Assembly (NCBI GenBank): GCA_016781085.1
Contig: JADDQZ010000046.1
Span: forward strand, 1 to 44,348
DNA: 44,348 nucleotides
Source of the DNA: Actinomycetota bacterium
Lineage (GTDB): Bacteria > Actinomycetota > Thermoleophilia > Solirubrobacterales > Solirubrobacteraceae
Direction: 5' to 3'
The notes under the pieces were generated by a model, which did no database searches, was not told the origin of the DNA, and saw nothing but the letters and a program-made list of their open reading frames with translations. Positions 33,472 to 40,990 of the stretch are shown piece after piece. Numbering within the stretch: the stretch's first letter is position 1; every line of letters begins with the position of its first letter. A program made the translations under genes and the position numbers.

Positions 33472-33677
33472 GGGAACGAGAGCAGGTGGCGCGCGTCGTG
33501 AACGAATTCGTGCACCGCGCCGCCGTCGCCGACGAGTGACACGGCGCCGCCCTCGGCGCCGACGAAGAACATGACCACGCCCAGCACGGCGCCGGCCAGC
33601 ACCGCGTACGGGAGCAGCTCGCGCGGGGATGCCACCGGAGCCCGTGTCGCGTCTCGTTCGATAACCAGTTCGGGCAT
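33462..33677 (-). CDS. cbtB: CbtB-family cobalt transporter subunit
   Basis: A 71-residue protein with one membrane segment (LLPYAVLAGAVLGVVMFFVG) and the C-terminal histidine-rich signature VHEFVHDARHLLSFPCH, the metal-binding tail of CbtB. The ATG at 33677 has a strong GAGGAGGT Shine-Dalgarno; the longer ORF-track version from 33968 reads through the riboswitch and is wrong. It is the first gene after the minus-strand cobalamin riboswitch and is coupled to cbtA. Confidence 0.9.
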   Translation of the reverse strand: MPELVIERDATRAPVASPRELLPYAVLAGAVLGVVMFFVGAEGGAVSLVGDGGAVHEFVHDARHLLSFPCH

Positions 33678-33727
33678 TTGGGATACCTCCTCGGGATCAC
33701 GCGTCCCGGTGTTGGGTCGTTTGGCGC

Positions 33728-33840
33728 GACGATGCAGGGTCTGGCTGTCGGACACCTCCGGCATCCGCTTCACAGTGGCGCGACCGCGCCGGAATCCCAC
33801 CGGCTTCCCCATCTCCAAGCGCGGGGCGAGCATACCCCAG
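33728..33840 (-). promoter_or_regulatory. cobalamin riboswitch upstream of cbtB-cbtA
   Basis: Read on the minus strand: GGGAAGCCGGTGGGATTCCGG, then GCGGTCGCGCCACTGTGAA, then a variable arm and GACAGCCAGACCC. These are the conserved AdoCbl-aptamer core elements. The cbtB Shine-Dalgarno lies about 40 nt after the aptamer, next to GGGA/TCCC segments that could switch pairing. TATGCT at 33834-33829 could be the -10 box or the first aptamer strand. Boundaries are approximate. Confidence 0.9.
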
Positions 33841-33844
33841 CGAC

Positions 33845-33879
33845 CGCCGAGCGCAACCGCCGATCGGCGCTGCTCGGCG
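33845..33879. promoter_or_regulatory. nested palindrome between the two divergent cobalamin riboswitches
   Basis: A perfect 12-bp palindrome CGCCGATCGGCG (33858-33869) lies inside an 8-bp inverted repeat CGCCGAGC/GCTCGGCG (33845-33852 and 33872-33879). It occupies the short gap between the 5' ends of the two aptamers, where both promoters must lie. It may be a shared operator. Confidence 0.4.
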
Positions 33880-33892
33880 TCCCGGGGTCGAA

Positions 33893-34010
33893 CCGGCGCC
33901 GGGTATGCTGCTGGCCGTAAGCGCCACGACCCGAGGAACCCGATGCGAATTCGGGACGGTCGCGCCACTGTGACCGCCCTTCGAGGCGGAAGTCAGGAAC
34001 TCGGTCGGCG
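33893..34010 (+). promoter_or_regulatory. cobalamin riboswitch upstream of cobG-cobH-cobIJ
   Basis: Conserved AdoCbl-aptamer elements in order: GAGGAACCCGATGCGAATTC, GACGGTCGCGCCACTGTGAC, a CCGCC/GGCGG arm, and GGAAGTCAGGAACTC. It shares GGTCGCGCCACTGTGA with the minus-strand copy. Downstream, GGGAGG (34042) can pair with CTCTCCC (34069), which would hide the Shine-Dalgarno of the small leader ORF, a plausible expression platform. Boundaries are approximate. Confidence 0.92.
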
Positions 34011-34055
34011 CGTTGTCCGTCTACGGGAACGCGTTATTCCCAGGGAGGTGTCGGG

Positions 34056-34109
34056 ATGGGCAGGAAGCTCTCCCGTGCGATCGTCATGAGACGCGCGAGA
34101 TGCAGTTGA
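34056..34109 (+). CDS. possible 17-residue leader peptide coupled to cobG
   Basis: An ATG at 34056 follows the strong Shine-Dalgarno GGGAGGTG at 5-nt spacing and opens a 17-codon frame, MGRKLSRAIVMRRARCS, ending at 34109, 10 nt inside cobG in another frame. cobG itself has no good Shine-Dalgarno, so ribosomes ending here could re-initiate on the cobG ATG at 34100. The riboswitch would then act on the leader's ribosome-binding site. No protein evidence exists; it may be a fortuitous ORF. Confidence 0.35.
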   Translation: MGRKLSRAIVMRRARCS

Positions 34110-35392
34110 TCGAGGATCGTTGTCCCGGGGTGCTGCGGCTTCATGTCGCTGCCGACGGTTGCCTCGCCCGTGTGCGGCTGCCTGGCGGGCGCATCACCGC
34201 GGACGGACTGCGCGCCATCGCGGACGTGGCGGGGCTGGGCAATGGCCTCGTTGAGCTCACTTCGCGTGCCAGCGTGCAGATCCGTGGCTTGCGAGACGGT
34301 GATCGAGCGGCGGCGGCCGATCGCCTGTCAGAGGTCGGTCTGCTGCCGTCGCCGTCGCACGAACGGGTGCGCAACATCATGGCGAGCCCGCTCGGCGGCC
34401 GGGACGTGACTGCGCTGCTGCGCACGGACGAACTCGTCGACGCGCTCGACCGCAGACTGTGCGCGCTTCCTCGCCTGGCGGCGCTTCCCGGGCGTTTTCT
34501 TTTTGCGGTGGATGACGGCAGTGGTGCGCTGCGGCAGGACACCGGCGACGTCACACTGCGCGCGGAAGCAGACGACGCAGGAGAAGTCGCTCTGCGCCTG
34601 CATCTGGCGGGGGCACCGACGACGATCGCCGCTTCGCCGCGGGCGGCCGCCGAGCTTGCGCTAGCGGCAGCGCACGCGTTCTTGACCATGCTCGCCGAAC
34701 GGCCGGTGACAGGGAGCCGACCGGCCTGGCGCATCGCCGACCTGCCGGCGGCCGACGTGGAGCGTCTGGCTCGGCGGCTCGGCGGCGACATGGCCCACCC
34801 GCCCGCCGGTGAGCCAGACGACGTTGAGGACAGCATGCGCCGACACCGACACGGAACGACGATGGCGCCCGGCGTCGTCGAGCAAGTCGACGGCCGCCGC
34901 GCCGTCACGGCCCTCGTTCCGCTCGGGCGCACGGCGGGCGAAACGATCGCCGCGCTGGCCGAACTCGCCGACGACGAGCAGGGCTCCGTCCGCTTCTCGC
35001 CGTCGCGGACGGTCAGCGTCGTTGACGTCGTCCCGTCGCGGGCGTCTCGCGTCGCCGCTCGCCTCGCCGGCATGGGCCTCGTGATCGACGCCGATTCCGG
35101 CTGGCACGGTCTCAGCGCATGCGCCGGCCTGGGCGCATGCGAGAGCGCGCTTGTGGACGTCCGCGCCACTGCAGAACGTCGCGCCGCGGCGCGCGACCAT
35201 CTCGTGCCGGCGCGAGCCGGCTCGGAGCACTGGTCGGCGTGCGAGCGGGGATGTGGCCGCCCTGCGCGCACGGAGCGCACCGTCACGGCCACGGGCGAGG
35301 GCCTTGAAGTCGCCTGGGGAGGGGAGCGCTTCGGCGTCGGCTCGGTCGACGCCGCGCTCGCCTTGCTGGAACGTGAGGACGCACGCCGGTGA
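34100..35392 (+). CDS. cobG: precorrin-3B synthase (CobG)
   Basis: A 430-residue cytosolic siroheme/[4Fe-4S] enzyme of the nitrite/sulfite reductase-like family. ELTSRASVQIRGL near residue 53 is the ferredoxin-like repeat motif, and the cluster cysteines are in SACAGLGACESA (about 340) and CERGCGRP (about 379). CobG uses oxygen to convert precorrin-3A to precorrin-3B, the step that defines the aerobic B12 route. ATG 34100 is chosen because conserved sequence starts there; it overlaps the small leader ORF. Its stop overlaps the cobH start (GTGA). First major gene behind the plus-strand cobalamin riboswitch. Confidence 0.9.
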   Translation: MQLIEDRCPGVLRLHVAADGCLARVRLPGGRITADGLRAIADVAGLGNGLVELTSRASVQIRGLRDGDRAAAADRLSEVGLLPSPSHERVRNIMASPLGGRDVTALLRTDELVDALDRRLCALPRLAALPGRFLFAVDDGSGALRQDTGDVTLRAEADDAGEVALRLHLAGAPTTIAASPRAAAELALAAAHAFLTMLAERPVTGSRPAWRIADLPAADVERLARRLGGDMAHPPAGEPDDVEDSMRRHRHGTTMAPGVVEQVDGRRAVTALVPLGRTAGETIAALAELADDEQGSVRFSPSRTVSVVDVVPSRASRVAARLAGMGLVIDADSGWHGLSACAGLGACESALVDVRATAERRAAARDHLVPARAGSEHWSACERGCGRPARTERTVTATGEGLEVAWGGERFGVGSVDAALALLEREDARR

Positions 35393-36018
35393 GCCACGAC
35401 TACGTCCGCGACGGTCAGGAGATCTACCGGCGGTCGTTCGCGATCATCCGCGCGGAAGCCGATCTCGCGGGCGTCGAGCCCGTTCTCGAGCGCACGATCG
35501 TGCGAATGATCCACGCCTGCGGCATGGTCGACCTGCCGCAAGACGTCGTCGCGTCCGCAGGCTTCGGTGCGGCAGCCGAAGTCGCGATCCGCAACGGCGC
35601 ACCGATCCTCTGCGACACCAGCATGGTCGCGTCGGGGATCACGCGATCGCGTCTGCCGGCGGGCAACGATGTCGTCTGCACCTTGAACGACCCGGGCATC
35701 GCTCAGCTTGCCGCGCGACTCGAGACGACGCGCACGGCAGCCGCCATCGAGCTTTGGAAGCCGCGCTTGGAGGGCGCTGTGGTCGTGATCGGCAATGCCC
35801 CCACTGCGCTCTTTCACCTGCTTGACATCGTCGCCGACGGCGCGGCGCGGCCTGCTGCGGTCATCGGCGTGCCGGTCGGCTTCGTGGGCGCCGCGGAGTC
35901 CAAGGTCGCGCTCTCCCAGAACGCGAGCAGCCTGGAGCACCTGGTCGTACTCGGTCGCCGCGGCGGCAGCGCGATCGCAGCGGCGGCCGTCAACGCCCTG
36001 GCGAGCATGGCCGAATGA
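35389..36018 (+). CDS. cobH: precorrin-8X methylmutase
   Basis: A 209-residue enzyme that moves the C-11 methyl group to C-12, giving hydrogenobyrinic acid. IVRMIHACGMVDLPQDV contains His42, which corresponds to the catalytic histidine of CobH, and ILCDTSMVASGITRSRLPAGN and IGNAPTALFHLL are the further family motifs. The GTG at 35389 overlaps the cobG stop, and the gene's own stop overlaps the cobIJ start (ATGA). Length is standard. Confidence 0.95.
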   Translation: MSHDYVRDGQEIYRRSFAIIRAEADLAGVEPVLERTIVRMIHACGMVDLPQDVVASAGFGAAAEVAIRNGAPILCDTSMVASGITRSRLPAGNDVVCTLNDPGIAQLAARLETTRTAAAIELWKPRLEGAVVVIGNAPTALFHLLDIVADGAARPAAVIGVPVGFVGAAESKVALSQNASSLEHLVVLGRRGGSAIAAAAVNALASMAE

Positions 36019-37535
36019 GCGCCGACGGCGGACGTGTGGGCCGCCTCTTCGGGGTCGGCGTGGGACCCGGAGACCCGGAGCTTGTGACACTCAAGGCCCG
36101 GCGGCTGATCGGCGCCGCCGACGTGGTGGCCTATACGGGGGCTCGGCACGGGCACAGCGTCGCGCGGGCCATCGCCGAGCCTCATCTGTCTGCGGACGTC
36201 ATCGAAGTCGCGTTGACGTACCCGGTCACCACCGGCACGACGGACCACCCCGGGGGGTACGAAGGCGCAATCGCGGAGTTCTACGACGAGTGTGCGGCGA
36301 CGCTCTCCGCCCATCTCAACGCCGGCCGAGACGTCGTCGTGCTCTGCGAGGGCGACCCGTTCTTCTACGGCTCGTACATGTACCTGCACGATCGCCTGGC
36401 CTCACGCTACGCGACCGAAGTGGTCCCCGGGATCACGTCGTTCAGCGCTGCCGCGGCCACCGCGGGAACGCCGCTCGTCAGGCGCGACGACATCCTTACG
36501 ATCCTTCCGGGCACGCTGCCCGAGGATCTGCTCACGGCGCGTCTGCGCTCGAGCGACGCCGCGGTGGTGATGAAGCTCGGCCGGACGTTCGAGCGCGTGC
36601 GCCAGGCAGCGCAGGAGGCCGGTGTCGCAGAGCGGGCGATCTACGTCGAGCGCGCGAGCTCCAGCGCAGAGCGATCGTCGCCGTTGAGCGAAGTCGACGG
36701 AGACGTTCCCTACATGTCCCTGGTCCTCGTCCCGGGGAAGCCCGGGACAGCGGCAGGGGGATCGCCCGAGGAGCGCCGACGGACGGGCAGCGTCACCGTC
36801 GTGGGGCTCGGACCGGCAGGGCGCCAGTGGCTCACGCCTGAGGCAGAGGCCGAGCTCGCCAATGCCGATGCCCTGATCGGCTACAAGACCTATCTGGACC
36901 GCGTGCCGCAGCGTACGGGCCAGCAACGGCATCCCAGCGACAACCGCGTCGAGATCGACCGCGCGCGGCACGCGCTCGAACTGGCGGTAACCGGGTCCCG
37001 CGTCGCCGTCGTGTCCTCGGGCGATCCGGGAATCTTCGCGATGGCTTCCGCCGTGCTCGAAGCGGTCGAGGCGGCGCCCCCGCCTGTGTCGGACGTGCCC
37101 GTTCGGGTCGTGCCGGGTCTTTCCGCGATGCAAGCCGCCGCTGCACGCGTGGGCGCCCCGCTCGGGCATGACTTCTGCGTCATCTCTCTTTCCGACATCT
37201 TGAAGCCGTGGGAGATCATCGAGCGCCGGCTCGCGGCGGCAGCCGAGGCCGACATGGTGCTGGCGCTCTACAACCCTGCGTCTCGCACCCGGCGAGAGCA
37301 GTTGCGAAGCGGTGTCGAAGTCTTGCGCCGGCATCGTGCGCCTGACACGCCGGTGGTCGTCGCCCGGGCGGTCGGCTCCGATCAGGAGGCCATCACGGTC
37401 TCCTCGCTGGCCGACCTCGATCTCGACGTGATCGACATGCGGACCTTGCTGATCGTGGGCGCCTCCACGACCCGCGTCGTGGCGCGTGACGGTGTCCCGC
37501 CGCTGGTCTACACGCCGCGCCGATACCCGCTCTGA
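36015..37535 (+). CDS. cobIJ: CobI-CobJ fusion: precorrin-2 C20- and precorrin-3B C17-methyltransferase
   Basis: A 506-residue fusion of two tetrapyrrole (corrin/porphyrin) methylases. Residues 1-245 are CobI: LFGVGVGPGDPELVTLKA and CEGDPFFYGSYMYL. After a Gly/Glu/Arg-rich linker near 245-258, residues 259-506 are CobJ: VTVVGLGPAGRQWLTPEA, SSGDPGIFAMASAVLE and LALYNPASRTRREQL. Each binds SAM at the GxGxG-type N-terminal loop. CobIJ fusions are known in other actinobacteria. ATG 36015 overlaps the cobH stop. The 3' end overlaps the convergent cobK by 28 nt, so the two operons meet tail to tail with no terminator between them. Confidence 0.94.
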   Translation: MSADGGRVGRLFGVGVGPGDPELVTLKARRLIGAADVVAYTGARHGHSVARAIAEPHLSADVIEVALTYPVTTGTTDHPGGYEGAIAEFYDECAATLSAHLNAGRDVVVLCEGDPFFYGSYMYLHDRLASRYATEVVPGITSFSAAAATAGTPLVRRDDILTILPGTLPEDLLTARLRSSDAAVVMKLGRTFERVRQAAQEAGVAERAIYVERASSSAERSSPLSEVDGDVPYMSLVLVPGKPGTAAGGSPEERRRTGSVTVVGLGPAGRQWLTPEAEAELANADALIGYKTYLDRVPQRTGQQRHPSDNRVEIDRARHALELAVTGSRVAVVSSGDPGIFAMASAVLEAVEAAPPPVSDVPVRVVPGLSAMQAAAARVGAPLGHDFCVISLSDILKPWEIIERRLAAAAEADMVLALYNPASRTRREQLRSGVEVLRRHRAPDTPVVVARAVGSDQEAITVSSLADLDLDVIDMRTLLIVGASTTRVVARDGVPPLVYTPRRYPL

Positions 37536-38260
37536 ACCCAATCCAGGGCGGCAGCGACGGTCGTCACGGTCGCCACGTCGGGACGCGCTGGACGACGGAC
37601 GATCACCACCGGAACGCTCCGCGCTTGCGCTGCCGCGAGCTTGGCCTCGGTCTGCGAGCCCCCACTGTCCTTGGTCACGAGCACGTCGAGGCCATGGGCG
37701 TCGAAGAGCGCGAGTTCCCGCTCGAGCGTGTACGGACCGCGATCGAGCACCAGCAGGTGGCGGGGCGGCAGCGCAACCTCCGGCGGGTCGACGCAGCGGA
37801 TCAGAAACCAGGTTCGCTTGTCGTGCGCGAACGCTCCCAGCCCCTGCCGGCCGCTGGTCACAAACGCGCGCGATCCGATTTCGGGCACCGCGACAGCGGC
37901 TTGGCCGAGGTCGTCCACCCAGTGCCAGTGGTCACCCTCGACCGGCGACCAGCCCGGCCGCTCCACCCGCAGCAACGGAACAGCGACGGCAGCGCAGGCT
38001 GCCGCCGCCGACACCGACATGCGCTCGGCAAAGGGGTGGGTCGCGTCGACGACCGCGGCTATCCCCTGCTCGTCCAGCCAGCGCGCCAGTGCTTCCGGTC
38101 CCCCGAAGCCGCCGACACGCACTTCGCCGGCGGGCAGGCGCGGGCGCGACACGCGACCGGCGAGCGATGACACCACTGGCACGCCCGCGCGGTCGAGTTC
38201 GCCGGCGAGCTCGCGCGCTTCGCCCGTGCCGCCGAGGATGAGGACGCGCGGAGAACTCAT
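37508..38260 (-). CDS. cobK: precorrin-6A reductase
   Basis: A 250-residue NADPH enzyme that reduces precorrin-6A to dihydro-precorrin-6. VLILGGTGEARELAGEL is the N-terminal dinucleotide loop, VVDATHPFAERMSVSAAAAC near 70 the family signature, and LVTKDSGGSQTEAKLAAA near 205 the second domain. ATG 38260 overlaps the cobF stop (ATGA). It is the last gene of the minus-strand cob operon and overlaps the end of cobIJ on the other strand. Confidence 0.94.
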   Translation of the reverse strand: MSSPRVLILGGTGEARELAGELDRAGVPVVSSLAGRVSRPRLPAGEVRVGGFGGPEALARWLDEQGIAAVVDATHPFAERMSVSAAAACAAVAVPLLRVERPGWSPVEGDHWHWVDDLGQAAVAVPEIGSRAFVTSGRQGLGAFAHDKRTWFLIRCVDPPEVALPPRHLLVLDRGPYTLERELALFDAHGLDVLVTKDSGGSQTEAKLAAAQARSVPVVIVRRPARPDVATVTTVAAALDWVQSGYRRGV

Positions 38261-39021
38261 CTCCGTCTTCGGCGCAGCAGGTAGATGTCGAAGATCCAGC
38301 CTTTGCGCCGCTTGGCGTCCTCGCGCTCGGCCAGGATGGCAGACGAGACGTCGGCAAGCGCTCCAGAGATCAGCAGCTCGTCAGGAGTCCCCAGATACGC
38401 GCCCCAGTAGATGTCGAGGTCGTCGGCCGGGATGCGGGCGAACGCGGCTCCGGGATCGAGCATGACGACGACATCGTCGACGTCCTCGGGCATCCCGTTG
38501 GCCAGAAGGCGCGCCGGCGTGATCTGCACGGCGCTGCCGACGCGGTTCAAGGAGATGCGATGACGTGCGGTCAGCGCGTGCACGCTGCTGACGCCGGGAA
38601 TCACCTCGAACTCGAGGGCGAAGGTCGCCCGCCGTCGGATCTCCTCGACGACCGTAAGGGTGCTCTCGTACAGGGAGGGATCTCCCCACACGAGAAAGGC
38701 CCCGCACTCACCATCGCCGAGTTGATCACCGACGGCGGCTTCCCAGAGCTCGACGCGCGCCGTGCGCCAGCGGCCGACTTCGCCGCCGTAGTCCGTGGCA
38801 TCGCGCCACGGCCGCGGTGGGTCGGAAAGCTCAACGGTGCGAAACGGGCGGTCGCCGCGATGGCTCTTGACCAGTTGACGCCGGTGGGAGACGAGCTCCT
38901 GCGGACCGTCCTCCTTCGTCACGACGAAGAGGACATCGAAGGTGCCGAGCGCGCGGGCGGCCTGGAGCGTCAGGTGATCGGGATCGCCGGCGCCGATGCC
39001 GATCAGCAACAGCCGCCGCAC
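38257..39021 (-). CDS. cobF: precorrin-6A synthase (deacetylating)
   Basis: A 254-residue tetrapyrrole methylase that methylates C-1 with loss of the C-20 acetyl group, a step of the aerobic route only. LLIGIGAGDPDHLTLQA is the SAM loop; FVVTKEDGPQELVSHRRQ, LVWGDPSLYESTL and FEVIPGVSSVHALTARH are CobF hallmarks. The GTG at 39021 lies 1 nt after the cobM stop. The C-terminus ends in RRRRR. Its presence with cobG confirms the oxygen-dependent pathway. Confidence 0.95.
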   Translation of the reverse strand: MRRLLLIGIGAGDPDHLTLQAARALGTFDVLFVVTKEDGPQELVSHRRQLVKSHRGDRPFRTVELSDPPRPWRDATDYGGEVGRWRTARVELWEAAVGDQLGDGECGAFLVWGDPSLYESTLTVVEEIRRRATFALEFEVIPGVSSVHALTARHRISLNRVGSAVQITPARLLANGMPEDVDDVVVMLDPGAAFARIPADDLDIYWGAYLGTPDELLISGALADVSSAILAEREDAKRRKGWIFDIYLLRRRRR

Positions 39022-39022
39022 G

Positions 39023-39775
39023 TCAGCCGCCCGCCACGCGGTCGCGCTCGCTCGAATAGAGATGGCTCGGGCGGAAGTTCCGCGTGGCGAGGGCGGGTCC
39101 GACGAGGATGGTCGCGGTGCGGCTGATGCCGGCGTCGCGGACCTGGCCGGCTATGTCGGCGAGTGTCCCGCGCAGCACGCGCTCGTCCGGCCAGCTCGCG
39201 CGCGCCACCACGGCGGCGGGGCAGTCGGCGCCGTAGTGCAAAGCGACGACGCCGACAATCTCCTCGATCGCCTGGGTGCCGAGGTGGATCACCAGCGTGG
39301 CGCCGTGTGCGGCGAGCGAGGCAAGATCCTCGCCGGCCGGCATGGCGGTCGATCGGCGGCTGTAGCGGGTCAGGATCACGGTCTGCGCCACTTCCGGCAG
39401 AGTCAGCTCGCATCCCAGCGCGGCGGCAGACGCGGCGAACGCGGGCACGCCGGGTGTGACGTCCCAGGCGATGCCGTGCTCGTCGAGACGGCGTATCTGT
39501 TCGGCGACGGCGCTGTAGATCGATAGATCGCCGGAGTGCAGCCGCGCGACGTCGACGTCGCGATCCCGGGCGGCGACGCATTCGGCGATGATCTCGTCGA
39601 GGTCGAGGTGCTGGGTGTCGACAAGCCGCGCTCCGGCCGGTGCATGTTCGAGGATCTCCTGCGGCACCAGCGCGCCGGCATAGAGGCAGACCGGCGATGC
39701 CGCGATGATCCGCTGGGCGCGCAACGTCAGCAGGTCGGGTGCTCCCGGGCCGGCGCCGATGAAGTGGACCTTCAC
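39023..39775 (-). CDS. cobM: precorrin-4 C11-methyltransferase
   Basis: A 250-residue tetrapyrrole methylase. VHFIGAGPGAPDLLTLRAQ is the N-terminal loop, VCLYAGALVPQEIL, ARLHSGDLSIYSAVAEQ and VTPGVPAFAASAAALGCELTLP are the CobM/CbiF motifs. It adds the C-11 methyl group to precorrin-4. The GTG start at 39775 abuts the cobL stop with no gap. Confidence 0.95.
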   Translation of the reverse strand: MKVHFIGAGPGAPDLLTLRAQRIIAASPVCLYAGALVPQEILEHAPAGARLVDTQHLDLDEIIAECVAARDRDVDVARLHSGDLSIYSAVAEQIRRLDEHGIAWDVTPGVPAFAASAAALGCELTLPEVAQTVILTRYSRRSTAMPAGEDLASLAAHGATLVIHLGTQAIEEIVGVVALHYGADCPAAVVARASWPDERVLRGTLADIAGQVRDAGISRTATILVGPALATRNFRPSHLYSSERDRVAGG

Positions 39776-40990
39776 TCAAGCTTCCTTGCGGGCCGACCAC
39801 TGGACGACGGGCATCTGAGCGCGCCAGCCGGTGAACCCGCCGATCGGCTCGGCATGGGCGATGTCGATGCGCGCGAGTGTCCCGCCGTGCTTGTGGCGGG
39901 CGTCGAACACGATCTGCTCGCCTTCGAGCGTGACGGTGTTGGCCACAAGCCGCCCTCCGGCCGCCAACGCCGACCAGCAACGGTCGATGAGCGCGGGCGT
40001 GGTGATGCCTCCGCCGACGAAGACGGCGTCGGGTGCCGACAGACCCTCGAGAGCGGCAGGAGCGCGACCGACGAGCACGTCGAGTCCAGGAACCCCGAGC
40101 GCGGCGGCGTTGGCCCCGATCCGCGCAGCGCGGTCGGCACGCGCCTCGATGGCAATGGCGCGCGCGGTCCGCTCGCAGCGCAACCACTCGATGCTGATCG
40201 AGCCACTGCCCGCGCCCACATCCCACAGCAGCTCACCCGGTTGGGGAGCGAGCGCGGCCAGGGTCGCCGCGCGAACATGGCGCTTGGTCAGCTGGCCGTC
40301 GGAGGAGAACGCATCGTCGGGCAGGCCGGGCACACGCGCGTAGGCCGGGGCACCTGGATCTGTCCGGGGCTCGATCGCAACCGAGTGCAGTGGATCGGCG
40401 AGGTCGTCACCCCACGCTTGGGCGGATGACTCGATGACGCGCTCGAGCGGCCCACCGAGTTGCTCCAGGACAACGAAGCGGCTGGGGCCGAAGCCCCGGT
40501 CGCGCAGCGCTTTTGCAAGCTTGGCGGCTCCATCCCTGCCGGTGACGTAGGTGATGATGCGCCGGCCCGGTTGCAAGGAGCGGACCACGACCGCCGGTGG
40601 CCGCGCGACCGCGCTGACGAGCTCGACGTCGGCCGCGGGCCATCCCAGGCGCGCGCAGGCGATGGCAAACGCCGAGGGGTGCGGGAAAATGCGCACGCGC
40701 GCTATTCCTGCCCGCCGGACGAGCGTCGCGCCGATGCCATGGAGCATGGGATCGCCGCTGGCCAGCACACATGTAGCTCCCTCGGTCCGGGTGACGATCG
40801 CGTCGAGCAAGGGATCCATCGGCGAAGGCCAGGCGCGGGTCCGAGGGACGTCCGACGGGAGCAGTGCGAGCTGGCGTGCGGCTCCAATCACCTCGTCCGC
40901 AGCACGTATCGCCACGCGGGCGCCTTCGCCGAGCCCCGCCCACCCGTCCGCTCCGATTCCGACGACCACGATCGGACCGCCGGGTGTCAT
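39776..40990 (-). CDS. cobL: precorrin-6Y C5,15-methyltransferase (decarboxylating), CbiE-CbiT type
   Basis: A 404-residue two-domain enzyme. Residues 1-200 are the CbiE-like tetrapyrrole methylase (VVVGIGADGWAGL, LASGDPMLHGIG, FPHPSAFAIACARLGW); residues about 235-400 are the CbiT-like class I SAM methylase (GQLTKRHVRAATLAAL, LLWDVGAGSGSISIEW). It methylates C-5 and C-15 and decarboxylates the C-12 acetate. The ORF track starts at 41848 because the frame is open through the upstream gene; ATG 40990 overlaps the cobU-cobC stop (ATGA) and gives the family length. Confidence 0.94.
   Translation of the reverse strand: MTPGGPIVVVGIGADGWAGLGEGARVAIRAADEVIGAARQLALLPSDVPRTRAWPSPMDPLLDAIVTRTEGATCVLASGDPMLHGIGATLVRRAGIARVRIFPHPSAFAIACARLGWPAADVELVSAVARPPAVVVRSLQPGRRIITYVTGRDGAAKLAKALRDRGFGPSRFVVLEQLGGPLERVIESSAQAWGDDLADPLHSVAIEPRTDPGAPAYARVPGLPDDAFSSDGQLTKRHVRAATLAALAPQPGELLWDVGAGSGSISIEWLRCERTARAIAIEARADRAARIGANAAALGVPGLDVLVGRAPAALEGLSAPDAVFVGGGITTPALIDRCWSALAAGGRLVANTVTLEGEQIVFDARHKHGGTLARIDIAHAEPIGGFTGWRAQMPVVQWSARKEA

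Noticed and set aside
33678-33968. N-terminal extension of CbtB in the ORF track
   Set aside because: It is a translation of the cobalamin riboswitch; the ATG at 33677 has a strong Shine-Dalgarno.
34141-36090. 649-residue minus-strand ORF
   Set aside because: Low-complexity Arg/Ser-rich shadow antisense to cobG and cobH.
36402-37541. 379-residue minus-strand ORF
   Set aside because: Shadow antisense to cobIJ.
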